From contig JAHAGQ010000028.1 of NCBI GenBank assembly GCA_018373675.1, positions 1 through 23,541 on the forward strand: a stretch of 23,541 bases of DNA, read 5' to 3'. Under the pieces are notes generated by a model. That model saw nothing but the letters and a program-made list of their open reading frames with translations. It was not told where the DNA came from and searched no databases. The position numbers were made by a program, and so were the translations under genes. Source of the stretch: Collinsella sp. (lineage in GTDB: Bacteria > Actinomycetota > Coriobacteriia > Coriobacteriales > Coriobacteriaceae). The number at the start of each line of letters is the position of its first letter. The first letter of the stretch is position 1. Shown here one piece after another: positions 23,391 to 23,541 of the stretch.

Positions 23391-23489
23391 CGCGCCTCGA
23401 CCGAGGTTCGAATCCATGCAGCGGCGACATAAAAGAAAAGCCCCCGTTGCCGGAGGCTTCAAGTTCAATTGGTGCGGCGTATAGGATTC
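23391..23489. repeat. Direct repeat copy B (overlaps intact tRNA-Arg 3' end)
   Basis: Second copy of the 99-bp repeat, offset by 190 bp from copy A. Here the tRNA sequence continues uninterrupted past 23489. It carries the working terminator and the same inverted GAGGTTCGAATCC motif at 23403-23415. Confidence 0.85.
23431..23459 (-). terminator. Terminator of tRNA-Arg
   Basis: 9-bp stem (23438-23446 with 23451-23459, one G-U in the transcript, TTGC loop) followed on the minus strand by TTTTCTTTT. It starts 10 bases past the encoded CCA. Confidence 0.88.
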
Positions 23490-23541
23490 GAACCTATGAC
23501 GTTCTGATTCGTAGTCAGACCCTCTATCCAGCTGAGGTAAC
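23470..23541 (-). tRNA. tRNA-Arg (ACG), 5' end cut by window edge
   Basis: The gene runs off the window; only about five 5' acceptor bases are missing. The 3' acceptor ACGCCGC (complement of 23474-23480), discriminator A and encoded CCA (23470-23472) are present. The T-arm is ATAGG-TTCGAAT-CCTAT, the anticodon ACG is the complement of 23510-23512 in loop CTACGAA, and the D-arm is CCTC...GAGG. The A34 would be deaminated to inosine by TadA to read CGU/CGC/CGA. Confidence 0.95.

Noticed and set aside
22908..23468. 186-residue minus-strand open frame over the tRNA-Arg downstream repeats
   Set aside because: It translates tRNA fragments and terminators (HGFEPRS-type strings are a familiar artefact of T-arm sequence) and overlaps the real 813-residue gene start.

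Overview
The window looks like a piece of a gut Coriobacteriia chromosome, most like Collinsella. This rests on moderately high GC, the family make-up of the genes and tRNA genes with encoded CCA; no database search was possible. Almost every gene lies on the minus strand. The clear exception is a D-Ala-D-Ala carboxypeptidase at about 19-20.3 kb.

Layout, left to right. (1) 1-203: a cluster of palindromes that ends a decayed MFS transporter gene (about 204-529). That gene follows an M20 amidohydrolase gene (570-1865), probably as an old operon. (2) 1982-2965: a DMT/EamA permease with its own terminator. (3) 3166-8172: two very large YhgE/Pip-type membrane proteins whose stop and start codons abut (TAA-ATG), suggesting obligate co-expression. 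(4) 8173-8612: a non-coding stretch with four strong inverted repeats, three of them forming the 3' untranslated region of htpG. (5) 8613-10637: htpG, whose leader holds a terminator-like hairpin. (6) 10840-13444: a capsule/exopolysaccharide chain-length module (Wzz-like co-polymerase, CpsD-like tyrosine kinase, CpsB-like PHP phosphatase) followed by a GNAT acetyltransferase. (7) 13640-16736: pstB, then a PhoB/PhoP-like regulator and a PhoR-like kinase, a phosphate-sensing block without pstSCA or phoU. (8) 16840-20338: a VanR/VanS-like two-component pair divergent from a dacA-like DD-carboxypeptidase. The shared intergenic region carries an 11-bp-period direct repeat typical of OmpR-family binding. 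(9) 20430-20603: tRNA-Ser(GCU) with promoter and terminator and an inverted 3'-end remnant. (10) 20653-23094: a large uncharacterised soluble protein with TPR-like C-terminal helices. (11) 23201-23541: tRNA-Arg(ACG), cut by the window end, plus a tandem 99-bp duplication of its 3' end and terminator.

Much of the content concerns the cell envelope: surface polysaccharide control, peptidoglycan trimming under a VanRS-like system, phosphate-responsive signalling and the paired YhgE-type proteins. I see no CRISPR array, prophage, transposase gene or recognisable defence system. The best candidates for something undescribed are the coupled YhgE-type pair with its extended partner, the VanRS-like/dacA divergon with a visible operator candidate, the 813-residue unknown protein, the palindromic 3' UTR and leader hairpins around htpG, and the tRNA 3'-end remnants.
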